From: Oceanimonas smirnovii ATCC BAA-899
GTDB lineage: Bacteria; Pseudomonadota; Gammaproteobacteria; Enterobacterales; Aeromonadaceae
Assembly: GCF_000381965.1 (NCBI RefSeq)
Contig: NZ_KB908454.1
Coordinates: 472,324 to 536,323 of the forward strand
Length of the DNA: 64,000 nt
Direction: 5' to 3'
Shown one piece after another: positions 8,645-18,247 of this stretch. Made by a program: the position numbers and the translations under genes. Under the pieces are notes generated by a model. It saw only the letters and a program-made list of their open reading frames with translations, did not search any database and was not told the origin of the DNA. Position 1 is the stretch's first letter. The number at the start of each line of letters is the position of its first letter.

Positions 8645-10585
8645 ATGGCTGTTGATATGTATCAAACCGGAGTAAGCGGCCTGCTGGCGGCACAGGCCCA
8701 GCTGGCCACTACCGGTCATAACATTGCCAACGTCAATACCGAAGGCTACAACCGGCAGCGGGCCGAACAGGCCACCACAATGCACATGTTTTCCGGTGGC
8801 AACTTTTACGGTACCGGCACCCGGGTAACCGACGTAACCCGCATGTATCAGGAATATGCCTTTCGTGATGTGCTGGTCAACAATACCGAAAAAGCCGGTG
8901 CCGAAGCCCTGTATAATCACCTTACCTATCTCGACAAAACCATGACCAGTGTGAACGCCGGTCTGGCCAGCAGTCTGGATGATCTCTACGGCGCCATTAA
9001 CGCGGTAGCCGATAACCCGGGCAACCTGGGCAACCGTGAGCTGATGCTGGCCAACGCCCAGGACATAGTCGATCACTTCAACGAGTTTTACAGCTCGCTG
9101 GAGCAGGAAAAAATGATCAAAAACCGGGATATCGAATCCCGGGCCGATCATATCAGCTCCCTGACCGCCGGTATCGCCGAACTGAACCAGCAGATTATGA
9201 ACGCCGGCCAGAACGGGACTCCCAATGATCTGCTGGATCAGCGCGATCGGTTGCTGCAGGATCTGGGTAAACAGGTGCAGATCACCACACTGAAAGACAG
9301 CAACGGCATGATCTCCGTGATGCTGAACGGCCGGGAACCGCTGGTGTCCGGTAATCAGGCCTATCGAATGGAAGTGCGTGCCGGCTCACCGGATCATCAG
9401 CAAACCGAGCTGTATCTGGTTTCCCCCAACAGCAATGGTCAGGCCACCCGCATCAAGGGCAGCCAGGCCCTGGGCGGCGAAATGGGAGCACTGTTTCACT
9501 ACCGGGATCAGGTGCTTGGGCCCAACCTCAGCGACATGGGCAAAACCGCCATCGCCATTGCCGATGCCTTTAATAAAATTCAGACACAGGGCGTGGATCT
9601 GAACGGCGATCCCGGCAAAAACATGTTTAACAACATCAATGACCCGGAAGCCATGGCCAAGCGCTTTGTGGGTAATAATCCCAATGTGACCGGCGAGGTG
9701 GAGATTACCGATACCGGCAAGCTGACCGGCGGGGAATACAGTCTTAAATACACGTCGACGGGTGGCTATGAACTGACCGATATTACCACCGGCAAAAAAG
9801 AAAGTTACGCAGACATAACCGATTTGAATACGGGCCTTGAACAACTTGGCTTTCAGCTTACTCTCAATGAAAATCCGGCCAACTCCCTGGCTCCGGGCGA
9901 TGAAATGCTGATCCAGCCTACCCGGCAGGGGGCCATTGATCTGGAGCTGCAGCTGAATACCGGTGATCAAATTGCTGCTTCCGGCTCTGTCGTCGTCAGC
10001 CCGAATGGAGATAATACGGGAACCGCAAAACTCGAACTGACTGCAGATAATCAGGCCCATTTGCCACAAAAAGACAGCCCCTGGACGGTAAGTTTTGATG
10101 GCAGCGGTAATTATACTGTTGATTATGTGGATTCATTGGGAGCTAGCCAAAGCGTGACAGCGGTGTTTGATCCAAACAATCCTGAAATCACAGTAGAAGG
10201 TGTGACCATCAAGGTAAGTGGCACGCCGGCAGAGTTTGATCAATTTGAAATCCGTCAGGCCGGTGGCTCTGGTAATAACGAAAACGCCCTGGCCTTTGCC
10301 GAACTGCAGAACAAAAAATGGCTCAATAACGGCAAGTCTACCGTGACCGACAGTCTGAACCAGACTGCCGTGGGCATTGGCAGCCTGACCCGAAATCAGG
10401 GCGTTAAAGCCGAGGCGGCAGGGGCGGCCTATCAGCAGTCTTACGATCGCATGTTGTCCACCTCCGGAGTGAACCTGGACGAAGAAGCCGCCAATCTGCT
10501 GCGTTTTCAGCAGTCTTATATGGCGGCAGCCCGGGTGGTGTCCACCGCCAGTGAAACCATGAATACCCTGTTGCAGATCCGCTAA
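8645..10585 (+). CDS. flgK: Hook-filament junction protein FlgK (HAP1)
   Basis: 646 residues, longer than the 547 of E. coli because of an enlarged central region, as seen in other polar-flagellum systems. N-terminal GHNIANVNTEGYNRQRAEQ and C-terminal NLLRFQQSYMAAARVVSTASETMN are the conserved D0/D1 ends. It forms the first junction layer between hook and filament. It is 9 bp after flgJ and 9 bp before flgL, probably in the same transcript. Confidence 0.97.
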   Translation: MAVDMYQTGVSGLLAAQAQLATTGHNIANVNTEGYNRQRAEQATTMHMFSGGNFYGTGTRVTDVTRMYQEYAFRDVLVNNTEKAGAEALYNHLTYLDKTMTSVNAGLASSLDDLYGAINAVADNPGNLGNRELMLANAQDIVDHFNEFYSSLEQEKMIKNRDIESRADHISSLTAGIAELNQQIMNAGQNGTPNDLLDQRDRLLQDLGKQVQITTLKDSNGMISVMLNGREPLVSGNQAYRMEVRAGSPDHQQTELYLVSPNSNGQATRIKGSQALGGEMGALFHYRDQVLGPNLSDMGKTAIAIADAFNKIQTQGVDLNGDPGKNMFNNINDPEAMAKRFVGNNPNVTGEVEITDTGKLTGGEYSLKYTSTGGYELTDITTGKKESYADITDLNTGLEQLGFQLTLNENPANSLAPGDEMLIQPTRQGAIDLELQLNTGDQIAASGSVVVSPNGDNTGTAKLELTADNQAHLPQKDSPWTVSFDGSGNYTVDYVDSLGASQSVTAVFDPNNPEITVEGVTIKVSGTPAEFDQFEIRQAGGSGNNENALAFAELQNKKWLNNGKSTVTDSLNQTAVGIGSLTRNQGVKAEAAGAAYQQSYDRMLSTSGVNLDEEAANLLRFQQSYMAAARVVSTASETMNTLLQIR

Positions 10586-10594
10586 GGAGTCATA

Positions 10595-11848
10595 ATGCGT
10601 GTTGCCAGTTTTCAGTTTATTCAGCGTAACCTGAATAACATCAGTGCCAGAACGTCTCAGGCCAACGATCAGCTGGGCAAAATGTCTTCCGGCAAGCGGG
10701 TAGAACATGCCAGCGAAGACCCGGTGGCGGCCAACGGCATCCTTAACTACAAGCAGGAGCTGCGCAAGCTGGAGCAATACCAGAACAACATCAATCTGGC
10801 AGAAAACCGGCTGCGACGGGAAGAATGGGCCTTAAGCTCTGCCGAAACCACCACTCAGCAGGTAAAGGAAATTATGCTGGGGGCCAACAACCCGGCCATT
10901 ACTCAGCAGGAACGGGACGCCTATAAAGAAGAGCTGCAAAGCCGCATCGATGAAATGCTGGATCTGGCCAATACCCGTGATGAATTCGGCCAGTATATCT
11001 TTGGTGGCTTTCAGACCGACAGCTCCCCTTTTGTGCGTAACCCCGATGGCTCTGTGAGCTATGCCGGAGACGGCGGCCAGCGCGACATGATGGTGGGTGA
11101 TAACGTAAAAGTAGGCATTAACCACAGCGGGGAACTGGTATTTGGCGGCGTGCCAAACCCGGCAGGTGACTTTACCGTGGCTTATGACCTTCAAGGTGAC
11201 TCCCGCGACGATAACCTGAGGGTGGAAAGCGCAGTTATTGATGATAAAGGCAGTTTTACCGATGCTCATCCATACACAGTGAAGTTTGAGGCTCATCCTA
11301 CCGATCCAGACAGCATTACGGTGATTGTGATTGATGACGCCGGCAATACGGTACCGGCCGATCCGGTGGCTAATCCCAAAACGTATATCCCGGGCGACAA
11401 AATCACCATAGACGGCGTAGATATCACCATTAAGGGTGAAGCCAAAGCCGGAGATAAGATTACCTTATCCTCTGAGGTCAGCGATGGATCCGGTCAGGAC
11501 ACCCGCGATGTGTTTGACGTGCTGAACCGGGCTAAGGAATGGCTGGAAACTGACGGCCATAACCCCTCTGGCCAGAGTGAAATGATTGACATTCTGGGGG
11601 AGCTGGATGCCATGGGCAGTCACTTTACTCGGGTTCGTGCCGATACCGGTAACCGCATGCAGCGCATCGAAAACCAGCAGGTGACCCATGAAGACATGAG
11701 CCTGACCCTGAACAAGCTGCGCGGCGGCATGGAAGATCTCGACTATGCCAAAGCCACCGGCGAGTTCAGCCAGACCATGGTGGCCCTGCAGGCCACTCAA
11801 ACCATGTTCGGCAAGGTGCAGAGCATGAGTCTGTTTAATTACATTTAA
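10595..11848 (+). CDS. flgL: Hook-filament junction protein FlgL (HAP3)
   Basis: 417 residues with flagellin-like ends: N-terminal SARTSQANDQLGKMSSGKRV and C-terminal YAKATGEFSQTMVALQATQTMFGKVQSMSLFNYI-type coiled coil. It is the second junction layer, on which flagellin polymerises. The middle, roughly residues 200-290, is variable. It is the last gene of flagellar region 1; after it comes a 225-bp stretch of repeats and hairpins. Confidence 0.96.
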   Translation: MRVASFQFIQRNLNNISARTSQANDQLGKMSSGKRVEHASEDPVAANGILNYKQELRKLEQYQNNINLAENRLRREEWALSSAETTTQQVKEIMLGANNPAITQQERDAYKEELQSRIDEMLDLANTRDEFGQYIFGGFQTDSSPFVRNPDGSVSYAGDGGQRDMMVGDNVKVGINHSGELVFGGVPNPAGDFTVAYDLQGDSRDDNLRVESAVIDDKGSFTDAHPYTVKFEAHPTDPDSITVIVIDDAGNTVPADPVANPKTYIPGDKITIDGVDITIKGEAKAGDKITLSSEVSDGSGQDTRDVFDVLNRAKEWLETDGHNPSGQSEMIDILGELDAMGSHFTRVRADTGNRMQRIENQQVTHEDMSLTLNKLRGGMEDLDYAKATGEFSQTMVALQATQTMFGKVQSMSLFNYI

Positions 11849-11875
11849 TTAATGTGAATTTTAGTAAAACACGTG

Positions 11876-11995
11876 GTCATTCCGGCCTTTGAGCCGGCAT
11901 CCATTCTGAAGGCAACAATGCATTCAGCTGGTGACTGTGCTCCATGCCATGGACTCCGGTCAGTCATGCTGAGCTTGATTCAGTACCGGAGTGAC
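11876..11995. repeat. MITE-like inverted element downstream of flgL
   Basis: The ends GTCATTCCGG (11876-11885) and CCGGAGTGAC (11986-11995) are inverted repeats with 9 of 10 matches. Internal palindromes occur as well (CCGGCCTTTGAGCCGG). The 15274-15299 palindrome has the same GTCATTC...GAATCCA style. No ORF is inside. Mobility is inferred only from the form. Confidence 0.5.
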
Positions 11996-12002
11996 AGTGT
12001 TT

Positions 12003-12030
12003 GTAGGCCGCGTTTAATTGCGGCCTGCAA
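12003..12030. terminator. Hairpin between convergent flgL and the decarboxylase
   Basis: GTAGGCCGC and GCGGCCTGC pair around GTTTAATT. There is no strong T-run on either strand, so termination is likely but not certain. A family A heptad repeat (12031-12073) lies between it and the minus-strand gene end. Confidence 0.45.
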
Positions 12031-12073
12031 TACTTACAGCTGATAGCTTATGGCTTACAGCTCCCGAAGGGGG
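12031..12073 (-). repeat. Family A heptad element at the 3' end of the decarboxylase gene
   Basis: Reading on the minus strand directly after the stop: a small CCCCC-TTCGG-GAG hairpin, then 7-nt units GCTGTAA, GCCATAA, GCTATCA, GCTGTAA. It has the same design as the elements after several other genes in this window. Confidence 0.6.
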
Positions 12074-14335
12074 TTACTCGATCACACAATCCACAAAATA
12101 CTGCGTCTCGCCCTGGTGCTCTTCTGCCACCAGACCGTGAATATAGGTTTCAAAGCCCGGGAAACGCTGGTTAAACTCACGGGCAAAGCGCAGATAGCTG
12201 ATAATGGTGTCGTTAAACACTTCACCGGGAATAAGCAGCGGAATGCCGGGCGGGTAGGGGGCCACCATGACCGCCGTGGTGCGACCGGCCAGCTCGTCCA
12301 GGGGCACCCGTTCAATGTCTTTGTGGGCCATTTTGGCAAAAGCCTCTGCCGGTTTCATCGCTGGCACCAGATCCGACAGATACATCTCAGTGGTCAGCCG
12401 GGCCACGTCGTTTTCTTTATACACAGCGTGAATTTGATCGCACAAGTCGCGCAGGCCCACCCGCTCATAGCTGGGCTGACTCTGCACAAATTGCGGCAAA
12501 ATCTTCCACAGCGGCACGTTCTTGTCGTAATCGTCCTTGAATTGCTGTAACTCGGTCACCATGGTATTCCAGCGGCCCTTAGTAATGCCGATGGTGAACA
12601 TAATAAAGAAAGAGTAAAGCCCGGTTTTCTCGATGACGATGCCGTGCTCGGCTAGATATTTGGTCACCACCACGGCAGGAATGCCCGACTCGGCAAACTG
12701 GCCCTTCATGTTAAGGCCGGGAGTAAGGATGGTGGCCTTGATGGGATCCAGCAGGTTAAAGCCGGGCTCAATATCGCCAAAGCCGTGCCAGCTGTCTTCC
12801 GAGCGCAGCATCCAGGCGTCCCGCTCATCCAGACCATGGTCGGTCAGATCATCCGGCCCCCATACCTTGAACCACCAGTCGATGCCATATTCGTCGTCCA
12901 CCTTGCGCATGGCCCGGCGAAACTCCAGCGCTTCCGATAACGACTCTTCCACCAGCGCGGTGCCGCCCGGCTCTTCCATCATGGCGGCAGCCACATCACA
13001 GGACGCAATAATGGCGTACTGCGGGCTGGTGGAGGTGTGCATCAGGTAGGCCTCGTTAAACACATGGCGATCGAGCCGGGTTTTTTCGCCGTCCTGAATA
13101 AGAATTTGTGACGCCTGAGACAGGCCCGCCAGCAGCTTGTGGGTGGACTGAGTGGCGAACACCATGGAGTCTTCACAGCGGGGCCGGCCTTCGCCAATGG
13201 CGTGATAATCGCCGTAAAAGTCGTGAAAGGCAGCGTGAGGCAGCCAGGCTTCATCAAAGTGCAGGGTTTCTATTTCGCCGTCGAGCAGATCTTTTATCTC
13301 CTCCACGTTATAGAGAATGCCGTCGTAGGTGGACTGGGTAATGGTCAGCACCCGCGGCTTGACGTTCGGGTTCTTTGCCAGAATTTCCCGGCAGAAGGGG
13401 TTGGCTTCCATCTTCTCACGAATACGGGCAGGCTCGAACTCACTACGGGGAATGGGGCCGATAATGCCGTAATGGTTGCGGGTGGGCATCAGAAACACTG
13501 GCACGGCACCTGTCATCATAATGGCGTGCAGAATCGACTTGTGACAGTTGCGGTCTACCACCACGATATCACCCGGGGCCACCGTGGAGTTCCATACGAT
13601 TTTGTTGGAAGTAGAGGTGCCATTGGTCACGAAAAACAGGTGATCGGCGTTGAAAATGCGGGCTGCGTTACGCTCCGAGGCCGCCACCGGGCCGGTATGA
13701 TCCAGCAGTTGGCCCAGTTCGTCTACCGAGTTACACACATCGGCACGCAGCATGTTTTCACCAAAAAACTGATGAAACATCTGGCCTACCGGCGACTTCA
13801 GAAAGGCCACACCGCCGGAGTGCCCCGGACAGTGCCAGGAATAGGAGCCGTCCTGAGCATAGTGGGTGAGGGCACGGAAAAACGGCGGTGCCAGCGAGTC
13901 GAGGTAGCTTTTGGCTTCACGAATAATATGCCGGGCCACAAAGTCGGGGGTGTCTTCGTGCATGTGAATAAAACCGTGCAGCTCCCGCAGAATGGCGTTG
14001 GGAATATGGCGTGCGGTGCGGGTTTCACCGTAAAGGTAAATGGGAATATCCGGATTGCGGTGGCGGATCTGCTCCACAAAGCGGCGCAACTGCTCCAGTA
14101 CCGAATACGCTTCCTCCCGGCTGCCGGCCAGCTCTTCATCGTCGATGGACAGCACAAACCCCGCAGCCCGGCTCTGCTGCTGGGCAAAGGAGGTCAGATC
14201 GCCGTAGCTGGTATAGCCCACCACGTCCATGCCGGCTTTTTCAATGGCTGAAGCCAGCTCACGAATGCCGGAGCCGCTGGTGTTTTCGGAGCGAAAATCT
14301 TCGTCAATGATGACGATGGGAAAGTAAAAGCGCAT
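12074..14335 (-). CDS. Orn/Lys/Arg decarboxylase, biodegradative (AdiA/LdcA) type
   Basis: 753 residues from the ATG at 14335, chosen because AAGGGA precedes it; a 13-residue N-terminal extension is possible but has no support. It removes CO2 from a basic amino acid in a PLP reaction. It has an N-terminal receiver-like wing domain (1-130), then the fold-type-I core. Motifs are SWHCPGHSGGVAF, HFDEAW and STHK with the PLP lysine at about K400, then the C-terminal domain. Similarity in recall is closer to the Pseudomonas LdcA lineage (FFGENMLRADV, VNGTSTSNKIVW types) than to E. coli AdiA, so lysine or arginine are both possible substrates. No antiporter gene is adjacent. It is convergent with flgL. 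Confidence 0.9.
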   Translation of the reverse strand: MRFYFPIVIIDEDFRSENTSGSGIRELASAIEKAGMDVVGYTSYGDLTSFAQQQSRAAGFVLSIDDEELAGSREEAYSVLEQLRRFVEQIRHRNPDIPIYLYGETRTARHIPNAILRELHGFIHMHEDTPDFVARHIIREAKSYLDSLAPPFFRALTHYAQDGSYSWHCPGHSGGVAFLKSPVGQMFHQFFGENMLRADVCNSVDELGQLLDHTGPVAASERNAARIFNADHLFFVTNGTSTSNKIVWNSTVAPGDIVVVDRNCHKSILHAIMMTGAVPVFLMPTRNHYGIIGPIPRSEFEPARIREKMEANPFCREILAKNPNVKPRVLTITQSTYDGILYNVEEIKDLLDGEIETLHFDEAWLPHAAFHDFYGDYHAIGEGRPRCEDSMVFATQSTHKLLAGLSQASQILIQDGEKTRLDRHVFNEAYLMHTSTSPQYAIIASCDVAAAMMEEPGGTALVEESLSEALEFRRAMRKVDDEYGIDWWFKVWGPDDLTDHGLDERDAWMLRSEDSWHGFGDIEPGFNLLDPIKATILTPGLNMKGQFAESGIPAVVVTKYLAEHGIVIEKTGLYSFFIMFTIGITKGRWNTMVTELQQFKDDYDKNVPLWKILPQFVQSQPSYERVGLRDLCDQIHAVYKENDVARLTTEMYLSDLVPAMKPAEAFAKMAHKDIERVPLDELAGRTTAVMVAPYPPGIPLLIPGEVFNDTIISYLRFAREFNQRFPGFETYIHGLVAEEHQGETQYFVDCVIE

Positions 14336-14534
14336 TAAAAGTCCCTTGTTGCTTTGAGCAAATGCCACAATCATAGCCTAGCCGCATTCTACTGCCTGAC
14401 CGAAAGCCTTACAAAAGATAGTTATGCATTAAGAGTGATTAAATAATATTGAGTGAAGGGTGATGAGCAAGAGGTGTGGAAAAGAGACGGCGTCGCAGGC
14501 ACTATTTGAAGCTGGCTTTATACAGGACACCTTC

Positions 14535-15134
14535 ATGCCCGGAATTCGTCAACTTGCCGGCCTTGGGCTGGCGGCCATGTTACTGGCCGGCTGTGCCACA
14601 GCTCCCCCCAGACACCCTGAGAATATATGCCGTATTTTCGAGCAATATCCCGGCTGGCATGATGCCGCCGAAAACACGCGTGAAAAGTGGGGTGTACCTG
14701 CTCATGTAACCATGGCCATGATGTATCAGGAAAGCAGCTTTCGCCACGATGCCCGCCCGCCCATACGCTGGTTTCTGTTTATTCCTTACGGACGGGCATC
14801 CAGTGCTTATGGCTACGCTCAGGCCAAGGATGAAACCTGGGCCGACTACCGGCGGGAAACCGGCAACGGCTGGGCCGACCGGGACGACTTTGACGATGCC
14901 ATGGACTTTATGGGCTGGTATATGAGCAAAACCAGCCGGCTGAACGGCATTTCAAAGTGGGATGCTTACGGTCAGTATCTTAATTATCACGAAGGCTGGA
15001 CCGGCTACCGCCGTGGCAGCCATCTGAAAAAGCGCTGGCTGCTGGGCGTGTCCCGCAAGGTAGAAGCCCGCGCCAAGCGATATTCCGAGCAGTATTGGAG
15101 CTGTAAGGATGACCTTAACAGCGGCTGGTTTTAA
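14535..15134 (+). CDS. SLT-domain (lytic-transglycosylase-like) lipoprotein
   Basis: 199 residues from the ATG at 14535 (AGGA 7 nt before). The signal peptide ends in lipobox LLAGC, so it should be a lipoprotein. The segment MMYQESSFRHDARPP contains the Glu expected of the SLT fold, followed by SSAYGYAQAKDETW and a basic C-terminus with a final Trp/Cys pair. It may cleave glycan strands or just bind peptidoglycan; activity is inferred. The 75 bp upstream are in frame, but that extension would place the lipobox too far from the N-terminus. It is alone, divergent from the decarboxylase. Confidence 0.75.
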   Translation: MPGIRQLAGLGLAAMLLAGCATAPPRHPENICRIFEQYPGWHDAAENTREKWGVPAHVTMAMMYQESSFRHDARPPIRWFLFIPYGRASSAYGYAQAKDETWADYRRETGNGWADRDDFDDAMDFMGWYMSKTSRLNGISKWDAYGQYLNYHEGWTGYRRGSHLKKRWLLGVSRKVEARAKRYSEQYWSCKDDLNSGWF

Positions 15135-15200
15135 CGAGACCCCTTCGGGGAGCGGTAAGCGGTAAGCGATCAGCTTTAAGTGGAGTAGCTGGTGGTTTTT
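15135..15200 (+). repeat. Family A heptad element after the SLT lipoprotein gene
   Basis: It starts immediately after the stop with the hairpin ACCCCTTCGGGGAGC, followed by units GGTAAGC, GGTAAGC, GATCAGC. It matches the layout of the element after the decarboxylase gene. Confidence 0.55.
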
Positions 15201-15238
15201 GAGGTGTGCCTGTTTGGTACAAGCTGTTTGCTTGATGG

Positions 15239-15299
15239 GCTCCGGCCTGCGCCGGAGCGACGGTGAAGATATCGTCATTCTGGCGAAGGCCAGAATCCA
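15239..15299. repeat. Pair of REP-like palindromes
   Basis: GCTCCGGC-CTGC-GCCGGAGC is a perfect 8-bp stem (15239-15258). ATTCTGGC-GAAG-GCCAGAAT is a second perfect 8-bp stem (15278-15297), flanked by GTC and CCA. Such GTCATTC...GAATCCA palindromes are common dispersed elements in proteobacteria. They sit between convergent genes, so they may also terminate transcription. Confidence 0.6.
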
Positions 15300-15360
15300 T
15301 TGTACAAACCACACAGAAACTTCAGGCACCACCTCGTATCGGAAGGCCCTAACAGAACAA

Positions 15361-15388
15361 CTTATAGCTGATAGCTGATAGCTTACGG
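15361..15388 (-). repeat. Family A heptads overlapping the dsdA stop
   Basis: On the minus strand the last codons of dsdA run into GCCGTAA GCTATCA GCTATCA GCTATAA. The TAA of the first unit is the dsdA stop codon, so the repeat has replaced the original gene end. Confidence 0.6.
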
Positions 15389-16732
15389 CTTTGTGTTCAG
15401 GTATTTGTCCATTTCTTCCGCGGGTACCATGCCGCCGCCGGTGGCCCAGACCAGATGATGGGCGCGGGCCAGGCGGGCTGCAGTCAGGTTCATGCGGGTT
15501 TTATAGCCGGAGTCGTCGCTTTTTACCCGCCAGGGGCCGGGCATGCCGGCCAGAGCCGAGGGCTCAAGGCGAATGCCTTCTTGCTGTTCCAGTAACCTGA
15601 GCAGGCTGAACATCTCTTCATCCGGCAGCGTATAAAAACCATCCAGCAGCGGGGCCATGACCCGGCCCACAAAGCCGGATGCCCGGCCCACCGCCAGCCC
15701 ATCGGCGGCGGTAATATTATCAATGCCCAGGTCCTGCACCGAAATGGCGTCGTGCAAACCGGTATAGACTCCCAGCAGCATGCAGGGCGAGTGGGTAGGC
15801 TCGGCAAATACACAGTGCACCGCATCACCAAAGGCCAGTTTCAGGCCAAAGGCCACGCCGCCCGGACCCCCGCCCACACCACAGGGTAAATACACAAACA
15901 GCGGGTGTTCTTTATCCACTTTAATGTGTTGCCGCTCCAGCTGGGCTTTCAACCGTATGCCAGCTACCGCATAACCCAGAAACAGCTGTACCGAGTTTTC
16001 ATCGTCAACAAAATGACAGTAAGGATCGTTTTGTGCCTCGGCTCTGCCCTGAGCCACTGCCACTGAATAGTCACTTTGATATTCCACCACATTCACGCCA
16101 TGGCTGCGCAGTAATTCCTTCTTCCACTCCCGCGCATCCGCCGACATGTGCACGCTCACCTTAAAGCCCAGTTTTGCACTGATAATGCCTATCGACAGGC
16201 CCAGATTGCCGGTGGAGCCCACGGCAATGGAATAACGGCCAAAAAACGCCCGGAATTCGTCACTGTCGAGTCTGGCATAGTTATCGTTCAGGTTTAACAG
16301 GCCCGCTTTCAGTGCCAGCTTTTCGGCATGATGCAGCACTTCATAAATGCCGCCCCTGGCCTTGATGGAGCCGGATACCGGCAGCAGATCATCCCGCTTC
16401 AGCAGCAGGGTGCCGGCAAGCTCATGGCCCAGACGGGCGTTCATGGCGTGCTGCATGGCGGCAACGGGCTGCAGTGGTGACTCCAGAATGCCATTTAGTG
16501 GCCGGGTATCGGCAAATACCGCCTCAAAAAAAGGCGCAAAGCGGCTCAGGCGGGCTGCTGCATCGGCCACATCGTCGGCAGTCAGGCCCACACCGGCGAG
16601 AGCCTGATCCAGTGGCTGGCGTTCGGGGTTGAACCAGCTGACCGGCGTCAGTGCCATTAGTGTGTTCAGTAGCGGAAAATCAGCGCACAGAGCCTGAATG
16701 TCGCTGTGAGAATAATGGGGATGTGAGTGCAT
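15383..16732 (-). CDS. dsdA: D-serine ammonia-lyase
   Basis: 449 residues (E. coli 442). PLP enzyme that turns D-serine into pyruvate and ammonia. The start ATG at 16732 follows an AGGA. The PLP lysine is K124 in [12 protein letters not shown]; the glycine loop is [11 protein letters not shown], and [15 protein letters not shown] is also typical. The C-terminus LNTKP is encoded just where a heptad repeat begins. The gene is 98 bp downstream of an AGCS amino-acid symporter in the same direction, which suggests uptake and breakdown of D-serine or related amino acids. A terminator hairpin lies between them. Confidence 0.95.
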   Translation of the reverse strand: MHSHPHYSHSDIQALCADFPLLNTLMALTPVSWFNPERQPLDQALAGVGLTADDVADAAARLSRFAPFFEAVFADTRPLNGILESPLQPVAAMQHAMNARLGHELAGTLLLKRDDLLPVSGSIKARGGIYEVLHHAEKLALKAGLLNLNDNYARLDSDEFRAFFGRYSIAVGSTGNLGLSIGIISAKLGFKVSVHMSADAREWKKELLRSHGVNVVEYQSDYSVAVAQGRAEAQNDPYCHFVDDENSVQLFLGYAVAGIRLKAQLERQHIKVDKEHPLFVYLPCGVGGGPGGVAFGLKLAFGDAVHCVFAEPTHSPCMLLGVYTGLHDAISVQDLGIDNITAADGLAVGRASGFVGRVMAPLLDGFYTLPDEEMFSLLRLLEQQEGIRLEPSALAGMPGPWRVKSDDSGYKTRMNLTAARLARAHHLVWATGGGMVPAEEMDKYLNTKP

Positions 16733-16768
16733 AAAACGAGTCCTGAAAACGAGCTGCGGCCAGTATAG

Positions 16769-16799
16769 CAAAACAAACGCCGCGATAATCCGCGGCGCT
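16769..16799 (-). terminator. Terminator after the AGCS symporter gene
   Basis: On the minus strand GCGCCGCG and CGCGGCG pair around a short AT loop, followed by TTTGTTTT. It lies between the symporter gene and dsdA, so dsdA may be transcribed partly from its own promoter. Confidence 0.7.
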
Positions 16800-16810
16800 G
16801 TCGCTACTGC

Positions 16811-16825
16811 TTATCCCTAATCCCC
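16811..16825 (-). repeat. Family B heptads (GGGATTA) after the symporter stop
   Basis: Minus strand: two units GGGATTA, GGGATAA begin about 6 nt after the stop of the symporter gene. They have the same unit as after flhB, fliO and ligA. Confidence 0.45.
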
Positions 16826-16830
16826 GGGTT

Positions 16831-18165
16831 TTATTTCTGCCGGGCAAAATACTCTTTGGTGAGCCTGAACACTACCGGACTCAGCAGGGCCAGGGCAATC
16901 AGGTTGGGAATGGCCATCATGGCGTTCATGGTGTCGGCCATCAGCCAGATAAATTCCAGTGACTGAGTGGCACCAATCGGCAATGCCAGCACCCAGGCAA
17001 TGCGAAAGGGCACTATGGCTTTCACACCAAACAAAAACTGCACGCATTTTTCGCCGTAGAAACTCCAGCCCAGAATGGTGGTAAAGGCGAAGATCGCGAG
17101 CGCCACCGAGACGATATATTCGCCGCCGGGAATGGCCAGCGAAAACGCCAGGGTAGTGAGCGAGGCACCGGCCTCACCGCTGGTCCAGCTGCCGGTTACA
17201 ATAATGGCAAGGCCGGTTACCGAACACACAATAATGGTATCGATAAAGGTGCCCAGCATGGCAATCAGGCCCTGACGCACCGGGTTGTCGGTTTTGGCAG
17301 CCGCATGAGCAATGGGGGCACTGCCCAGACCCGCTTCGTTCGAGAACACCCCACGGGCCACACCAAAGCGAATGGCCGCCCATACTGCCGCACCGGCAAA
17401 GCCACCCTGAGCAGCAATGGGAGTAAAGGCGTGCTCAACAATCATGACAAAAGCGGCGGGGATCTCGCCAATGTTCATGATCAAGACCACAATACCGGCC
17501 GCAAAGTAGGCGACTGTCATCAGCGGCACCAGCTTGCCGGCCACTTCCGAAATCCAGCGAATGCCGCCAATCAGTACCATGCCCACCAGTACCATCAGCA
17601 CCACACCTGTCATGGTGTGAGAAATACCAAAAGAGGCATCCAGTGCATCGGCAACCGAGTTGGCCTGCACCGTATTACCAATGCCAAAGCCGGCAATGCC
17701 GCCAAAGATGGCAAAGGCCACACCCAGCCAGGCCCATTTCGCACCCAAGCCGTTACGGATGTAATACATGGGGCCACCCACATGGTTGCCCAGTTTATCG
17801 GTCTCGCGGTATTTCACCGCACACACCGCCTCGGCATATTTGGTGGCCATGCCTACCAGAGCCGTCATCCACATCCAGAACAGAGCACCCGGGCCACCAA
17901 AGAAAATGGCCGTGGCCACACCGGCTATGTTGCCGGTTCCTATGGTGGCTGAGAGTGCCGTCATCAGGGCGTTGAAAGGTGAAATTTCGCCTGCACCCGT
18001 TTCGGTTTTGCTGAACAACAGTTTAAAGCCGGTGCCCAGCTTGCGAATGGGCATCAGCCCCATACCCAGTTGCAGATAAAGGCCCAGACCGAGAATACCC
18101 ACCAGCATGGGCACGCCCCATACCACGCCGTTAATAGAGGTAAGCAGTGAGGTGATCCATTCCAT
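16831..18165 (-). CDS. Sodium:alanine/glycine symporter, AGCS family
   Basis: 444 residues, inner-membrane protein with about ten hydrophobic segments. Family motifs include SATIGTGNIAGVATA, GPMYYIRNG and FSNEAGLGSAPIAHAAAKTD. It imports alanine, glycine or D-amino acids with Na+. The ATG at 18165 is chosen because TCAGGAGT then lies at a normal distance; the GTG at 18174 overlaps the Shine-Dalgarno. It is just upstream of dsdA, so D-serine is a plausible substrate, but substrate cannot be read from the sequence. Confidence 0.93.
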   Translation of the reverse strand: MEWITSLLTSINGVVWGVPMLVGILGLGLYLQLGMGLMPIRKLGTGFKLLFSKTETGAGEISPFNALMTALSATIGTGNIAGVATAIFFGGPGALFWMWMTALVGMATKYAEAVCAVKYRETDKLGNHVGGPMYYIRNGLGAKWAWLGVAFAIFGGIAGFGIGNTVQANSVADALDASFGISHTMTGVVLMVLVGMVLIGGIRWISEVAGKLVPLMTVAYFAAGIVVLIMNIGEIPAAFVMIVEHAFTPIAAQGGFAGAAVWAAIRFGVARGVFSNEAGLGSAPIAHAAAKTDNPVRQGLIAMLGTFIDTIIVCSVTGLAIIVTGSWTSGEAGASLTTLAFSLAIPGGEYIVSVALAIFAFTTILGWSFYGEKCVQFLFGVKAIVPFRIAWVLALPIGATQSLEFIWLMADTMNAMMAIPNLIALALLSPVVFRLTKEYFARQK

Positions 18166-18185
18166 CGGTGTCACTCCTGAAAGTT

Positions 18186-18200
18186 AATAATGTCATTATT
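18186..18200. promoter_or_regulatory. Palindrome upstream of the symporter gene
   Basis: AATAATGTCATTATT is a perfect 7+1+7 inverted repeat, 20 bp upstream of the symporter start. It has the size and place of an operator for a dimeric repressor. The regulator is unknown. Confidence 0.35.
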
Positions 18201-18247
18201 GAATTGATGCCGCCTAAGACTAGACCCATTCAGAACAATAACGCCAG

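Noticed and set aside
13139-14251. Long plus-strand ORF (370 codons) opposite the decarboxylase
   Set aside because: It is antisense to a clear decarboxylase with catalytic motifs; no start signal or recognisable domain.
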